Below, piece after piece: positions 38,668-47,943 of a stretch of DNA of 64,000 bases; positions within the stretch are counted from its first letter, which is position 1, and every line of letters starts with the position of its first letter. Below the pieces are notes generated by a model that saw only the letters and a list, made by a program, of their open reading frames with translations, did no database searches and had not been told where the DNA came from. This DNA comes from Corynebacterium tapiri. Its GTDB lineage: Bacteria; Actinomycetota; Actinomycetes; Mycobacteriales; Mycobacteriaceae. The position numbers and the translations under genes are program-made. The stretch covers positions 62,001 through 126,000 of the forward strand of contig NZ_VDHJ01000002.1 in NCBI RefSeq assembly GCF_006334925.1, read 5' to 3'.

Positions 38668-39459
38668 ATGTCCGCCATTGTCGTGCTGGTTAAGCACGTT
38701 CCCGATACCTGGTCCACGAAGTCGTTGGAGAGCGATCACACCCTCGATCGCGACAACACCGACTCCATCATCGACGAGGTCAACGAATACGCAGTTGAGC
38801 AGGCCTTGCGCCTGAAGGAGGCGGACGACTCGCTGACCGTGATCGCCGCCACCATGGGGCCAGGCGCTGCCGACGAGGCGCTGCGCAAGGCGCTAGCGAT
38901 GGGTGCTGACGATGCCGTTCGGCTCACCGATGATGCCCTAGCTGGCTCGGATGCCATCGCCACTGCCTGGGCGCTCAACGCGCTGGTGAATTCGATTGCC
39001 GACGTTGAGCTCATCATTACGGGCTCGGCCTCCTCCGACGGCGAGACGGGGGTCATGGCGGGGCTGCTATCTGAGTACCGGCAGATTCCCGCTCTGACCG
39101 CGGTGAACGAACTCAGCAAGCAGGGCAGCACCCTGACGGCGACGCGTATCGACGCCCACGGCACCTACACTCTGGAAGCCAGCACCCCGGCCATCGTGTC
39201 CGTAACAGATAAAGCAGACAAGCCGCGCTACCCCAACTTCAAGAAGATGAAGGCGGCGAAGGCCCACGAGATCACGGTTCACGACGCAGCCTCCCTCGGC
39301 CTCGATACCGCGCACGTTGGACTCGCAGCCTCTGCCACCCGGGTGAACTCTGTTGCAAAGAAGCCAGCACGCAGTGCCGGTGAGGTCATCAACGGAACGA
39401 ATCCGCAGGAAGCAGCGGAGAAGATCGCCGACTTCCTCAGCGCTCGCGGTCTTATCTAA
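38668..39459 (+). CDS. etfB: Electron transfer flavoprotein subunit beta
   Basis: EtfB and EtfA form the FAD/AMP heterodimer that passes electrons from acyl-CoA and other dehydrogenases to the quinone pool. The 263-aa protein has the VKHVPDTW N-terminal strand, the DEVNEYAVEQALRLKE segment, the SSDGETGVMAGLLSEY region and a C-terminal arm. It is transcribed with etfA (37 bp gap) and a cysteine desulfurase, as in mycobacteria (fixA-fixB-iscS-like order). Confidence 0.95.
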   Translation: MSAIVVLVKHVPDTWSTKSLESDHTLDRDNTDSIIDEVNEYAVEQALRLKEADDSLTVIAATMGPGAADEALRKALAMGADDAVRLTDDALAGSDAIATAWALNALVNSIADVELIITGSASSDGETGVMAGLLSEYRQIPALTAVNELSKQGSTLTATRIDAHGTYTLEASTPAIVSVTDKADKPRYPNFKKMKAAKAHEITVHDAASLGLDTAHVGLAASATRVNSVAKKPARSAGEVINGTNPQEAAEKIADFLSARGLI

Positions 39460-39496
39460 CCCAGCGTCTACTACTCAGAAAGGACAATAGATTTCC

Positions 39497-40456
39497 ATGT
39501 CTCACGTGTATGTCCTCGTTGAGCACGAAGGGGATAAGCTCGCCAGCGCAACGGGTGAGCTGATCACCGCGGCCCGCGCGCTTGGTGTGGTCTCGGCGGT
39601 GGTTGTCGGCCAGCCGGGAACTGCAGAGTCGCTGCGCGAAGAACTCGCCGCGCTGGGTGCAGAGCAGATCATCGATGCGCACACCGACGATTACTCGACT
39701 CGCCTCATTGCCCCGGAGGTACAGGCACTCCACGCCTTGGGGGCGGCAAATCCGGCCCCGATCGTGATTGCGGGAACCTTGGCGGGCAACGAGATCGCGG
39801 GTCGCCTGGGAGTTCGTCTAAGTTCCGGTGTGCTGGTAAACGTGAGCGCAATTGATGCAGATCGCTCCGCCGTTCACACGCTTTTTGGCGGATCCGTGGA
39901 TGCCGTAGCGGTGGCCGGCGGCCAGTGCCCGATCTACACCCTTCGCCCGGGGTCTGTGAAGGCCGAGCCCAAACCCGCAAGTGGAACTATCGCCCCCATG
40001 CCGTTGGGGGCGGCCGCTGACAATGAGGTGCGCGTGCGTGCCTTCGAGCCTGCCGAGCAGGGGACCCGTCCAGCGCTCGTGGGAGCGAGCACCGTGGTCG
40101 CCGGTGGCCGCGGTGTCGGATCGGCCGAAGGTTTCGCATCCGTTATCGAGCCTCTCGCCGATTCCCTCGGAGCCGCCGTCGGTGCTACCCGTGACGCTGT
40201 GGATGCTGGCTGGTATGCACCCTCTGCCCAGATCGGTCAGACCGGTGAGACTGTCTCTCCGGAGCTTTACATTGGCCTCGGCATCTCGGGCGCAATCCAG
40301 CACTTGTCCGGAATGCAGACCTCCGGAACCATCGTGGTGATTAACCAAGACGGCGACGAGCCCTTCTTCTCTATCGCTGACCTGGGCGTTGTGGGAGATC
40401 TGCATGAGATCGCCCCGGCTCTGACTGAAGAACTACGCAAGCGCGCACAGGCATGA
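39497..40456 (+). CDS. etfA: Electron transfer flavoprotein subunit alpha
   Basis: This is the FAD-binding partner of EtfB, 319 aa. The C-terminal domain carries the ETF-alpha signature: a VAGGRGVGSAEGF start, GATRDAVDAGW, the QIGQTGETVSPELYIGLGISGAIQH FAD loop region and a final NQDGDEPFFSIADLGVVGD. Its stop overlaps the ATG of the cysteine desulfurase (ATGA). Confidence 0.96.
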   Translation: MSHVYVLVEHEGDKLASATGELITAARALGVVSAVVVGQPGTAESLREELAALGAEQIIDAHTDDYSTRLIAPEVQALHALGAANPAPIVIAGTLAGNEIAGRLGVRLSSGVLVNVSAIDADRSAVHTLFGGSVDAVAVAGGQCPIYTLRPGSVKAEPKPASGTIAPMPLGAAADNEVRVRAFEPAEQGTRPALVGASTVVAGGRGVGSAEGFASVIEPLADSLGAAVGATRDAVDAGWYAPSAQIGQTGETVSPELYIGLGISGAIQHLSGMQTSGTIVVINQDGDEPFFSIADLGVVGDLHEIAPALTEELRKRAQA

Positions 40457-41565
40457 TCTACCTGGATCACGCCGCCACCAGCCCCATGCGCGAGAGCGCG
40501 ATCGAGGCCTGGGCACGTCACGCCGGGGCAGTCAATCCTGGCGCGCAGTACGCCTCTGGCCGCAAGGCCCGCAGTGTTCTCGACTCCGCGCGCGAGCAGG
40601 TCGCCGAGATCATGGGAGCCGACCCTGTGGAGGTGGTTTTCACCGCGTCTGGCACTGAGGCAGATAACGTTGCCGTGCAGGGGCTATTCCGAGCCTCGTC
40701 CAGCGCGCGCATCGTTGCGAGCGCAATCGAACATCCTGCTGTCGCAGAAACCGTCGCGCGGCTGGGAGCTGACGTGGAGTTGCTCCCCGTGGATCGCTCT
40801 GGCCACATCTGCGACCTCAGCGCGCTGGACACCCCCGCGGCGCTGGCCAGCTGCATGATGGCCAACAACGAGACGGGCGCTATCCAGCCGGTGGAGCAGA
40901 TCGTCGCCCGGGCTACAGCTCAGGGCACACCCGTTCACGTCGACGCCGTCCAGGCTGTGGGAAAAATTGCGATCAATTTTCACGAGCTGGGGGTGCACAC
41001 CCTGGCCAGCTCGGCCCACAAGTTCGGAGGCCCGCGCGGTGCCGGATTCCTTCTTGCCCGGAGGGACTCGCCAGTACAGGCGGTGATGTTTGGCGGTGGC
41101 CAAGAACGCGGCCTTCGCCCCGGCACAGCCGATGTCGCGAGCGCAGCCGCTCTGGCTACTGCCTTGGGAGAGGCCGTTCATGAGATGGAGGCGGAATACG
41201 CCCGGTTGGCTGGATTACGCGACAAGCTTTGGCAGGGGATCTCCTCCACCATCGACGGCGCCGTCCTCAATACCGCGGAGCCTGCTCTGCCCGGCCATTG
41301 CCACGTGTCGTTTCCGGGTGCAGACGGAGATTCTTTGATCATGTTGCTCGACGTAGCTGGTATCGAGGCCTCCACCGGATCTGCCTGTCACGCCGGGGTC
41401 AACCGCATGTCCGACGTCTTAAGCGCAATGGGTATTCCCGAAGCAGACGGACTCGGTTCTCTGCGGCTAACGCTGGGCAGGACGACCACTAGTGAAGACA
41501 TCGAGGAAGTCCTTAGGATACTCCCAGGAGTTGTGGAACGAGCGCGCAGCGCGGGGTTGCGTTAG
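40453..41565 (+). CDS. Cysteine desulfurase (NifS/IscS family)
   Basis: This PLP enzyme takes sulfur from cysteine as a persulfide for tRNA thiolation and Fe-S work. The 370-aa protein has the PLP Lys (K190 in SSAHKFGGPRG), the Asp-Ala-Val-Gln pocket (164-167) and the catalytic Cys312 in STGSACHAG. Coupled to etfA by ATGA overlap, it is the natural sulfur donor for MnmA, encoded at 46349. In related genomes the two are close neighbours; here a lipid-modifying pair and two minus-strand genes lie between. Confidence 0.93.
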   Translation: MIYLDHAATSPMRESAIEAWARHAGAVNPGAQYASGRKARSVLDSAREQVAEIMGADPVEVVFTASGTEADNVAVQGLFRASSSARIVASAIEHPAVAETVARLGADVELLPVDRSGHICDLSALDTPAALASCMMANNETGAIQPVEQIVARATAQGTPVHVDAVQAVGKIAINFHELGVHTLASSAHKFGGPRGAGFLLARRDSPVQAVMFGGGQERGLRPGTADVASAAALATALGEAVHEMEAEYARLAGLRDKLWQGISSTIDGAVLNTAEPALPGHCHVSFPGADGDSLIMLLDVAGIEASTGSACHAGVNRMSDVLSAMGIPEADGLGSLRLTLGRTTTSEDIEEVLRILPGVVERARSAGLR

Positions 41566-41571
41566 TTACGC

Positions 41572-41577
41572 TACAGT
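41572..41577 (+). promoter_or_regulatory. -10 box of the esterase/aminoacyl-PG synthase pair (leaderless)
   Basis: TACAGT ends 6 nt before the GTG at 41584, within the 18-bp gap after the cysteine desulfurase gene. Confidence 0.45.
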
Positions 41578-41583
41578 CGCCCC

Positions 41584-42822
41584 GTGAATGAACTTGATGC
41601 ACTGCCGCTGACAACACCATCAGCGGCAGTTGTTCTCTATGGGCTGCTAATACTCAGCGTCATTGCCAGCGCCTGGATGCTGCGAAAGCGTCGTCAAGCT
41701 CTGGCGATTCTTGCTGTTCTGGCGGTGGTGTGTGGTGCCTTGGCGTACCTCATCATTGGGGTCATCATCAACCCCTGGCCAGGCGAAATTGAATCGGTGA
41801 ACTACGCGCTGTTCGCCGCGGTCGTCTTCACTGTCGGAGCAGCGTGCGTGCGATGGTGGGCTGTTGTGCCAGCCCTGATCTGCATCCTGGCCTGCGTGGG
41901 CATTACCAATGTGCAATTTCAGATGTATCCCACCGCAGGCGATCTGACTGCACCGCCGGCAAGCGTGAGCATGAGCTACGAGGAATTTAGCCATCTGAAA
42001 AAGGCGCCGGTACAGGACGATCAACCGGCGGGAGCCCTGGTGACGCTTCCCGCACACGGGGCGGTCTCCGACTTTCCCGCCCGGGATGCCATTGCCTACG
42101 TTCCCCCGGGTTACTTCATGCACCCGCGAACCAAGCTGCCCGTGATCGTCCTCATGGCTGGCAATCCCGGACAGCCAGACCAGTGGTTTAACTCCGGGGA
42201 TGCGGATCGCGCCGCGGCTGACTTTGCTGCCCAACATCACGGCCTGGCACCGATCGTGATCAGCGTGGACGCGACCGCCACATTCACCGGCAACCCCGTG
42301 TGCGCCGACGGCCCGAACTACAAGGTGATGACCTACCTCACCCAGGACGTCCCAAAACTGATCAAGGATTCATTCCGCGTCAATCCTGATACGCAGACCT
42401 GGACAATTGGCGGGCTGAGCTACGGCGGGACCTGCTCGCTCCAGGTGATTACCAACCACCCCGAGGTGTACGGGCACTTTTTGGACTTCTCCGGTCAGAT
42501 CGAGCCCACCCTGGGAAACCGGGCAGACACCGTGCGTGAGATCTTTGGCGGCAATGAAGCGGCCTTCGTGGCAACTAACCCCGCTGACCTGTTGAAGGCA
42601 CACGCCCACGATGGGCGTTACGCCCACATCAACGGAAAGTTCATCGCTGGCGAGGATGACAAGGAGGCGGTGGCTGCGCTGACTACCATGAATGAACTAA
42701 CGCAAGCCGCGGGCATGGACACCACCTACGAGAGCGTTCCCGGCGGGCACACATACCAGGTGTGGCGCGCAGCCCTGGCGATGACGTTTGACTGGGCCGC
42801 TCAGCAGGGAGGAGTGAAGTGA
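41584..42822 (+). CDS. Membrane-anchored alpha/beta-hydrolase esterase
   Basis: The 412-aa protein begins with four hydrophobic segments (about 12-32, 40-62, 74-90, 92-110). An extracytoplasmic esterase domain of the D/mycolyltransferase-like fold follows. The nucleophile is Ser279 in GLSYGG; a late GGHTYQVW supplies the His. Its stop overlaps the start of the aminoacyl-PG synthase-like gene (ATGA... read as GTGA). A hydrolase paired with such a synthase fits a known type of module in which the esterase removes the amino acid from the lipid again. Substrate is inferred from the pairing. Confidence 0.8.
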   Translation: MNELDALPLTTPSAAVVLYGLLILSVIASAWMLRKRRQALAILAVLAVVCGALAYLIIGVIINPWPGEIESVNYALFAAVVFTVGAACVRWWAVVPALICILACVGITNVQFQMYPTAGDLTAPPASVSMSYEEFSHLKKAPVQDDQPAGALVTLPAHGAVSDFPARDAIAYVPPGYFMHPRTKLPVIVLMAGNPGQPDQWFNSGDADRAAADFAAQHHGLAPIVISVDATATFTGNPVCADGPNYKVMTYLTQDVPKLIKDSFRVNPDTQTWTIGGLSYGGTCSLQVITNHPEVYGHFLDFSGQIEPTLGNRADTVREIFGGNEAAFVATNPADLLKAHAHDGRYAHINGKFIAGEDDKEAVAALTTMNELTQAAGMDTTYESVPGGHTYQVWRAALAMTFDWAAQQGGVK

Positions 42823-45200
42823 TCAGCACGGTACTGCTCATCGGTACTTGGTTGGCGTTTCCTTGGCGCGAACAGATGGGCGCGGTCCCGGGAGACGTCT
42901 TCGCCGGTAGTGCCGGTTTGACCTCCTACCACTTCATCGGACAGCTCCTGACCACCCTGGCTGCGCTCACTCTGGGAATCGCCGCCGAAAAAGTCCTGGG
43001 CCGCATCCGATTCGTCATCATCGCCGCGCTCATGTACTTCGTGGGAATTCCTCTGGGCATGAGCTCGGCATTGGTCCTCGAACGCGCCGGGTTGAACACC
43101 TGGGGTTCAGATGTTGCCAACGAAATTCTGTTGTCGCCATTGCCGTGGCTATTGGGTACCGCGGCGGTCGCGAGCGCTTGGATGCGTCCGTTGTGGCGCC
43201 GACGCACGCGCGTGGTGCTCTTGTCTCTGACAGCAACGATGGTGTTGTACGCGGGAACGCTTCTCGACGTCACAGTCTTCTCCTGTGTGCTGCTGGGACT
43301 AGTTGCGGGTCTGCTGGTCAAGCGGCCAATCTGGGTGCGTACGAGTGACCGAGAGGCCCGCGTCCTGGTGGCCGCAGCAGTCCTGTCGACGGGAATGGGC
43401 CCGCTGGTTGCAGCCCTGAACCCCACTGCGGCAGGCCCCTTCGCAGAGGCCGTGGAGTTGCTGTGGAAGCCCGACGTCAACGCGGAGACCGTCGAAGCTG
43501 TGTGTTCCAGCGACACGGTCGAAGCCTGCCATGAAACGCTCGTGCTGGCCGCGCACACTGGAGTTGGGCCTTTGGTGGCCAACATTATGCCGCTGATCTG
43601 CCAGATCGTCATCGCTTACGGCCTCATGCGTGGACGCCGAGTTGCCTGGTGGGCGGCATTGGCGGTGCAGGTGGGTGCAATCGCCGCGCTCTTCTTGGCC
43701 ATTCTGCGTTTGACCGCATTGGGCACCAACTTCGCGGTTGATGCCGGTCTGCTGTTTACGCCGTGGCTGGCCATGATTCTGGTGCTGCTGCTTACCCGCC
43801 GCCGCTTCACTGTCACATCGGCCGGATATCGCCGGGCTGGTTCCGTGGTCGCGCTGGGACTTTTGGTGTCCTCCGCAGCGTGGGTCGTGGGAGCTTGGCT
43901 GTGGTCTGCGGAATCCCTGGACCATATTCTTGCCGAGCTGCCAGCTCGACTGGCCCCACCGATCTTTACCGTGGCCGCCGTTCACCAGGTCCTGCCCGAG
44001 CATCCCGTGATGTGGTTCATCTACGACTGGGTGTCTCCGATTTTCTGGCTCAGCGTGACCGCTGGCCTGGGCGTGTTGATCCTCAGCAATGCCCGCACCA
44101 AGCCGGAGCAGGACCGAGCACGGACGATGCTGACAAACGGCACCGGTGACCACCTGTCCTTCATGACTCTGTGGGAGGGAAACCAGCACTTCTTCGCTCA
44201 AGAGGATCGGGGCTACGTTGCTTATCAGGCCCGCGGCACGGTCGCTGTCACCCTGGGCGAACCGGTGGTGCAATCCGGATCGCGTGCAGAGATCGCCAGA
44301 GAATTCGAGGAGTTCTGTTCCCGGCAGGGACTCAACGTGGCGTGGTACAGCGTGGGAGAGGAGTTCAGCACCGAATGCCTGGGCAGGGGATTTAATCGTG
44401 TGCAGGTCGCCCAGGAAGAGGTCGTGGACACTGGTGAGGCTCCGGTGACGTTTAGCGGAAAGAAATTCCAGAACGTGCGCACTGCCCGCAACACTGCGCT
44501 CAAGGCTGGAGTGGAAGCACAAGTGGCCACCTGGGACGAGCTTTCGGCTGCCCATCGCAATGCCATCGTCGAGCTTTCTGAGGCCTGGGTGGCAGAAAAG
44601 CCGCTGCCTGAGATGCGTTTCACCTTGGGCACGGTCGAGGAGCTAGCAGTTCCCGGCACTCGTCTGGTACTTGCGGTGGATCAGGAGGATCGCCTTCACG
44701 CGGTGACCAGCTGGCTTCCGGTCTATGAGAACGGTCAAGTGGCGGGCTATGTTCTCGATTTCATGCGCCGAACCCCCGATGCGCTCAAGGGCGTCACCGA
44801 CTTCCTGCTGGCAGAGACTATCGCGCAGGCGCACGAGGAAGGCCTGGGATTCATTTCCTTGTCCGGCGCGCCACTTGCCGGGGGAGGAAGCGAGGATTCC
44901 GGCGCTCTGTCGGGAGCCCTAGATTCCCTGGGCGCCGCCATGGAACCGCTGTATGGATTCCGCTCGCTGGCCGCGGCCAAGTCCAAGTTCCGCCCCACAA
45001 CCCGCAACTGGTTCCTGTGCTATGACGACGAGCTAGCTCTGGGCGGAATCGGCCTGGCCATCACCCGGTGCTACCTGCCCAACATGCGGGCAAGCCATGC
45101 CATCGAGGCGCTCAACCAGCTGCGGGCTTCCCGGCAGGATCGTCAGCGCGAAAGCGCCGCGCAGAAGCAGTCGTCATCGAGCGGATCCACGAAGGCGTAG
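42819..45200 (+). CDS. Aminoacyl-phosphatidylglycerol synthase-like membrane protein (DUF2156)
   Basis: The 793-aa protein has an N-terminal half with many hydrophobic segments (about 1-420) and a cytoplasmic C-terminal DUF2156/LPG-synthetase domain (about 440-770), the MprF layout. This domain takes an amino acid from aminoacyl-tRNA and esterifies it to phosphatidylglycerol or a related lipid, lowering negative surface charge. Conserved landmarks include GDHLSFMTLWEGN, the YQARGTVAVTLGEPV strand and GLGFISLSGAPL. In corynebacteria a similar enzyme uses alanine. Its 3' end overlaps the convergent gene at 45112 by 89 bp. There is a Ser/Gln-rich tail. Confidence 0.87.
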   Translation: MISTVLLIGTWLAFPWREQMGAVPGDVFAGSAGLTSYHFIGQLLTTLAALTLGIAAEKVLGRIRFVIIAALMYFVGIPLGMSSALVLERAGLNTWGSDVANEILLSPLPWLLGTAAVASAWMRPLWRRRTRVVLLSLTATMVLYAGTLLDVTVFSCVLLGLVAGLLVKRPIWVRTSDREARVLVAAAVLSTGMGPLVAALNPTAAGPFAEAVELLWKPDVNAETVEAVCSSDTVEACHETLVLAAHTGVGPLVANIMPLICQIVIAYGLMRGRRVAWWAALAVQVGAIAALFLAILRLTALGTNFAVDAGLLFTPWLAMILVLLLTRRRFTVTSAGYRRAGSVVALGLLVSSAAWVVGAWLWSAESLDHILAELPARLAPPIFTVAAVHQVLPEHPVMWFIYDWVSPIFWLSVTAGLGVLILSNARTKPEQDRARTMLTNGTGDHLSFMTLWEGNQHFFAQEDRGYVAYQARGTVAVTLGEPVVQSGSRAEIAREFEEFCSRQGLNVAWYSVGEEFSTECLGRGFNRVQVAQEEVVDTGEAPVTFSGKKFQNVRTARNTALKAGVEAQVATWDELSAAHRNAIVELSEAWVAEKPLPEMRFTLGTVEELAVPGTRLVLAVDQEDRLHAVTSWLPVYENGQVAGYVLDFMRRTPDALKGVTDFLLAETIAQAHEEGLGFISLSGAPLAGGGSEDSGALSGALDSLGAAMEPLYGFRSLAAAKSKFRPTTRNWFLCYDDELALGGIGLAITRCYLPNMRASHAIEALNQLRASRQDRQRESAAQKQSSSSGSTKA

Positions 45201-45960
45201 CTACGTGGGCGGGCACGGCCCCGCCCAGGAGCTCGCGGGTCACTTCCGGGCCGAACTCGATGGGGTCCTGAGATCCGATCAAGATGACGTTGCCGTAGCG
45301 CCGGCCCTTGAGCATCGCGGGATCGGCAATAGCCGCGCAGTGGGCGAAGGCTTCCTGCATCCCGGCCAGTTCGGCTCTGACCTCAGCCAGATCGCTGTGG
45401 GACCCGCAGTTGGCCACGTAAAAGCCGTGTGGCCTCAGTGAGGTTGCTACCTCAGTGAAAAACTCCACGGTGGTCAGAGGCCGGGGCGTGACGGACCCGG
45501 AAAACACATCGCGAATCAACACGTCGCGGGTGGCGGGCTTGAATCCACGTGCGACCTCTATGGCATCCCCTACGCGGATCTTGACCGTCGGCGAGCTGGG
45601 AACCTCGCAGTGGGTGCGCACCAGCTCTGCCAGGCGGGCATCGATTTCCACCACGGAGTGACGCGATTTGGGCCAGCGATCAGCGAAATACTTGGGCAAT
45701 GTACAACCAGCACCCCCGAGGTGGGTCATGCTGATGGATCGTGGATCAAAGCGGGCGTCGACAAGCGAGACCACAGCAGAGGCGATCCACCGCATGTATT
45801 CAAACTCGAGGACGGAGGGATCACCGGGGACGAAATGGGAGCTGGGAACGCCGTTGACCTGCAGGATGTAGGACCCCGGCCGATAGTCGTCGGACAGGAA
45901 TTCGGCGGTTCCAGTGGAAATCTCCACCGGGCCGTGGGGCAAGTCTGGGCGGGAGCTCAC
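45112..45960 (-). CDS. Spermidine-synthase-like methyltransferase-fold protein
   Basis: The 282-aa protein has the spermidine-synthase-type Rossmann fold: HLGGAGCTLPKYF for the nucleotide loop, VVEIDARLAEL as the acidic strand end, a VGDAIEV motif and a RDVFSG catalytic strand. The polyamine-binding residues of true SpeE are not clear, and such actinobacterial proteins usually have unproven substrates. The GTG start overlaps the stop of the PH-domain gene by 4 bp. The last 89 bp lie inside the convergent aminoacyl-PG synthase gene. The C-terminus is basic and variable. Confidence 0.8.
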   Translation of the reverse strand: MSSRPDLPHGPVEISTGTAEFLSDDYRPGSYILQVNGVPSSHFVPGDPSVLEFEYMRWIASAVVSLVDARFDPRSISMTHLGGAGCTLPKYFADRWPKSRHSVVEIDARLAELVRTHCEVPSSPTVKIRVGDAIEVARGFKPATRDVLIRDVFSGSVTPRPLTTVEFFTEVATSLRPHGFYVANCGSHSDLAEVRAELAGMQEAFAHCAAIADPAMLKGRRYGNVILIGSQDPIEFGPEVTRELLGGAVPAHVATPSWIRSMTTASARRFRADDPAGKPAAG

Positions 45961-46319
45961 TGTGCTCCCAGGACAGCGTGGGCAATCAGGCGATCAAGCG
46001 CACGAACATCGAGGTTCTTTCCGATGTTGATCTTGAAGGGGCCGATCTTGGTCCACAGCTGAAGCTCGGCGGTGAAGTCGAGCATCCGACCGGCGTTCTC
46101 GGTGCTCCAGGCGAGAATCGAGGAGTAGGGGATCGAGTACGTCTCCACCTTGCGCCCCGTCATTCCCTGTGCGTCGCGGAAGATGAGGCGCTTATTGGTG
46201 AACACGGCTGCGTCGCGAAACGTGGCAAACGCAGCGTGGGGTTGCTCACCCGGCACCAGGTAATCGCCAATGTCGTTCGGGATCTGAGTTTGGTTTAGGA
46301 GGGTCCACTCGGCAATCAT
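45957..46319 (-). CDS. Bacterial PH-domain protein (bPH_1/DUF1696-like)
   Basis: The 120-aa protein is a single bacterial pleckstrin-homology-like beta barrel. It shows an NDIGDYLVPGEQ segment, a FTNKRLIFRDAQG strand pair, a Tyr-Ser-Ile-Pro-Tyr-Ser-Ser-Ile core and a C-terminal helix. The function is unknown; related proteins form oligomers. The ATG at 46319 is preceded by a TAGTGT that may be a leaderless -10 box (46332-46327). The frame opens earlier, but that part is shadow of mnmA. It is divergent from mnmA, with 29 bp between the start codons. Confidence 0.83.
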   Translation of the reverse strand: MIAEWTLLNQTQIPNDIGDYLVPGEQPHAAFATFRDAAVFTNKRLIFRDAQGMTGRKVETYSIPYSSILAWSTENAGRMLDFTAELQLWTKIGPFKINIGKNLDVRALDRLIAHAVLGAQ

Positions 46320-46348
46320 GGATTCCACACTAATGCGAAGGGGTGGGC

Positions 46349-47437
46349 ATGAGAGTTCTAGCAGCAATGAGCGGGGGAGTGGACTCCTCAGTTGCAGCGG
46401 CACGCGCAGTCGAGGCCGGGCACGAGGTCGTCGGGGTGCACCTGGCGCTCTCACGTGATCCGCAGGCCGTGCGCGCTTCTGCACGCGGATGCTGCTCGAT
46501 TGAGGACGCGTCGGACGCCCGGCGCGTCTGCGACAAGTTGGGCATTCCCTTTTATGTGTGGGACTTCTCCGATCGCTTCAAGGAAGACGTGATCGATGAC
46601 TTCGTCGACTCCTACGCGCGTGGTGAGACGCCTAATCCGTGCCTGCGCTGCAACGAGAAGATCAAGTTTGCTGCCCTGCTCGAGCGTGCGCGTGCCCTGG
46701 GCTTCGATGCCGTGGCCACCGGGCATTACGCCATCGTGGATGACGAGGGCTACCTGCGACGCTCCACTGACGAGCACAAGGACCAGTCCTACGTGCTGGG
46801 TGTGCTTACCAAAACAGAGCTGGCGCATTGCCTGTTCCCGGTGGGAGATACGCCGAAACCACAGATCAGGGAGGAGGCGGCGCGCCACGGCTTCTCGACG
46901 GCGAAAAAACCTGATTCCTATGACATCTGCTTCATCCCCGACGGAAACACGCAGGCTTTCCTGGGCGCGAACATCGGGCTGCGCCCCGGCATGATCGTGG
47001 ATACCGAAGGTACCGAGCTCAAAGAGCATGACGGGGCCTTCAACTACACCATCGGGCAGCGCAAGGGGCTGGACATCAAGGTTCCCTCCGCTGACGGTCG
47101 CCCGCGTTACGTCACCGATATTGACGCAGAGACCGGAACCGTCACAGTTGGCCCGCGAGAAGCCCTGCGGGTGAATACGATTCGTGCCGATCGCCTCAAG
47201 CGCCTGCACCCCGACATGAATGGTGAACTCGACTGCCTCGTGCAGGTGCGCGCGCACGGCTCCGTGGCGGCGTGCCGCGCGATTATTGCTGAGGATGAGA
47301 TGGTCATCGAGCTGCACGAGCCGCTCGAAGGGGTCGCCCGCGGCCAGGCAGCGGTGCTTTATCTGCCCGTGTCTGACGGCGGCGGGGAGATTGTCTTGGG
47401 ATCAGGCACTATTACAGCTACATCACGATCTGCCTAA
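46349..47437 (+). CDS. mnmA: tRNA-specific 2-thiouridylase MnmA
   Basis: MnmA makes 2-thiouridine at U34 of Lys, Glu and Gln tRNAs, using ATP and persulfide sulfur. The 362-aa protein has the PP-loop SGGVDSS (8-14), the catalytic Cys98 in PNPCLRC and the partner Cys194 in [10 protein letters not shown] prefer the ATG at 46349, with AAGGGG 6 nt upstream, over a GTG two codons earlier. The sulfur probably comes from the cysteine desulfurase at 40453. Confidence 0.95.
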   Translation: MRVLAAMSGGVDSSVAAARAVEAGHEVVGVHLALSRDPQAVRASARGCCSIEDASDARRVCDKLGIPFYVWDFSDRFKEDVIDDFVDSYARGETPNPCLRCNEKIKFAALLERARALGFDAVATGHYAIVDDEGYLRRSTDEHKDQSYVLGVLTKTELAHCLFPVGDTPKPQIREEAARHGFSTAKKPDSYDICFIPDGNTQAFLGANIGLRPGMIVDTEGTELKEHDGAFNYTIGQRKGLDIKVPSADGRPRYVTDIDAETGTVTVGPREALRVNTIRADRLKRLHPDMNGELDCLVQVRAHGSVAACRAIIAEDEMVIELHEPLEGVARGQAAVLYLPVSDGGGEIVLGSGTITATSRSA

Positions 47438-47522
47438 GTCGCGTCGGGATCCACCACCTCACTTCTCGCCGTTGGTAGCGTGAAAGAGAGCAGAGTTCCC
47501 CTATAGGAAGTAGCGAGAAGTC

Positions 47523-47936
47523 ATGATTGGTCGGGCAGTAGCAGCAACCTTGAGCGGCAGCGCGCTCATTCTGGCGAGTGCTCCGGTAGCTTCGGCCGCT
47601 ATTACCCCGGAGGCAATTGGTGCGCAGGCCGTATCCAACACCAACGCTATGAGCTCGCAGGCAAACCTGCCTTTGCTGAGCGATGTGGCGCCGGTCAGCG
47701 CCTGCGACCTGGGAACCCTGGCAGAGATCACTGGCGAGCCCGCCAGCAATATGACGATGGTCAGCTGCGAGTTCCCATTCGCTACCGCCGGAATTGCCAA
47801 CAGTGATGTGATCTTCGGCTACCACTTCGACCAGGGGCACTGGCGTATCCTCAACTTCCGGGACGAGATTTGCACCAAGACGGTGAACGGTAAGCCCGTT
47901 CCGGAGTCCGTCGCCCAGCTGGCGTGGAAGTGCTAA
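47523..47936 (+). CDS. Small secreted protein of unknown function
   Basis: The 137-aa protein has a classic Sec signal peptide (hydrophobic 3-20, Ala-Ser-Ala cleavage near residue 25). The mature domain contains four Cys (ACDLG, VSCEF, EICTK and the last residue), which would allow two disulfides, and an aromatic GYHFDQGHW stretch. I do not recognise the family. An AGGAAG ribosome-binding site precedes the ATG. A 9-bp inverted repeat (47461-47469 with 47513-47521) brackets the upstream region. It lies 7 bp before the MetE-like gene. Confidence 0.75.
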   Translation: MIGRAVAATLSGSALILASAPVASAAITPEAIGAQAVSNTNAMSSQANLPLLSDVAPVSACDLGTLAEITGEPASNMTMVSCEFPFATAGIANSDVIFGYHFDQGHWRILNFRDEICTKTVNGKPVPESVAQLAWKC

Positions 47937-47943
47937 GCGCTCG

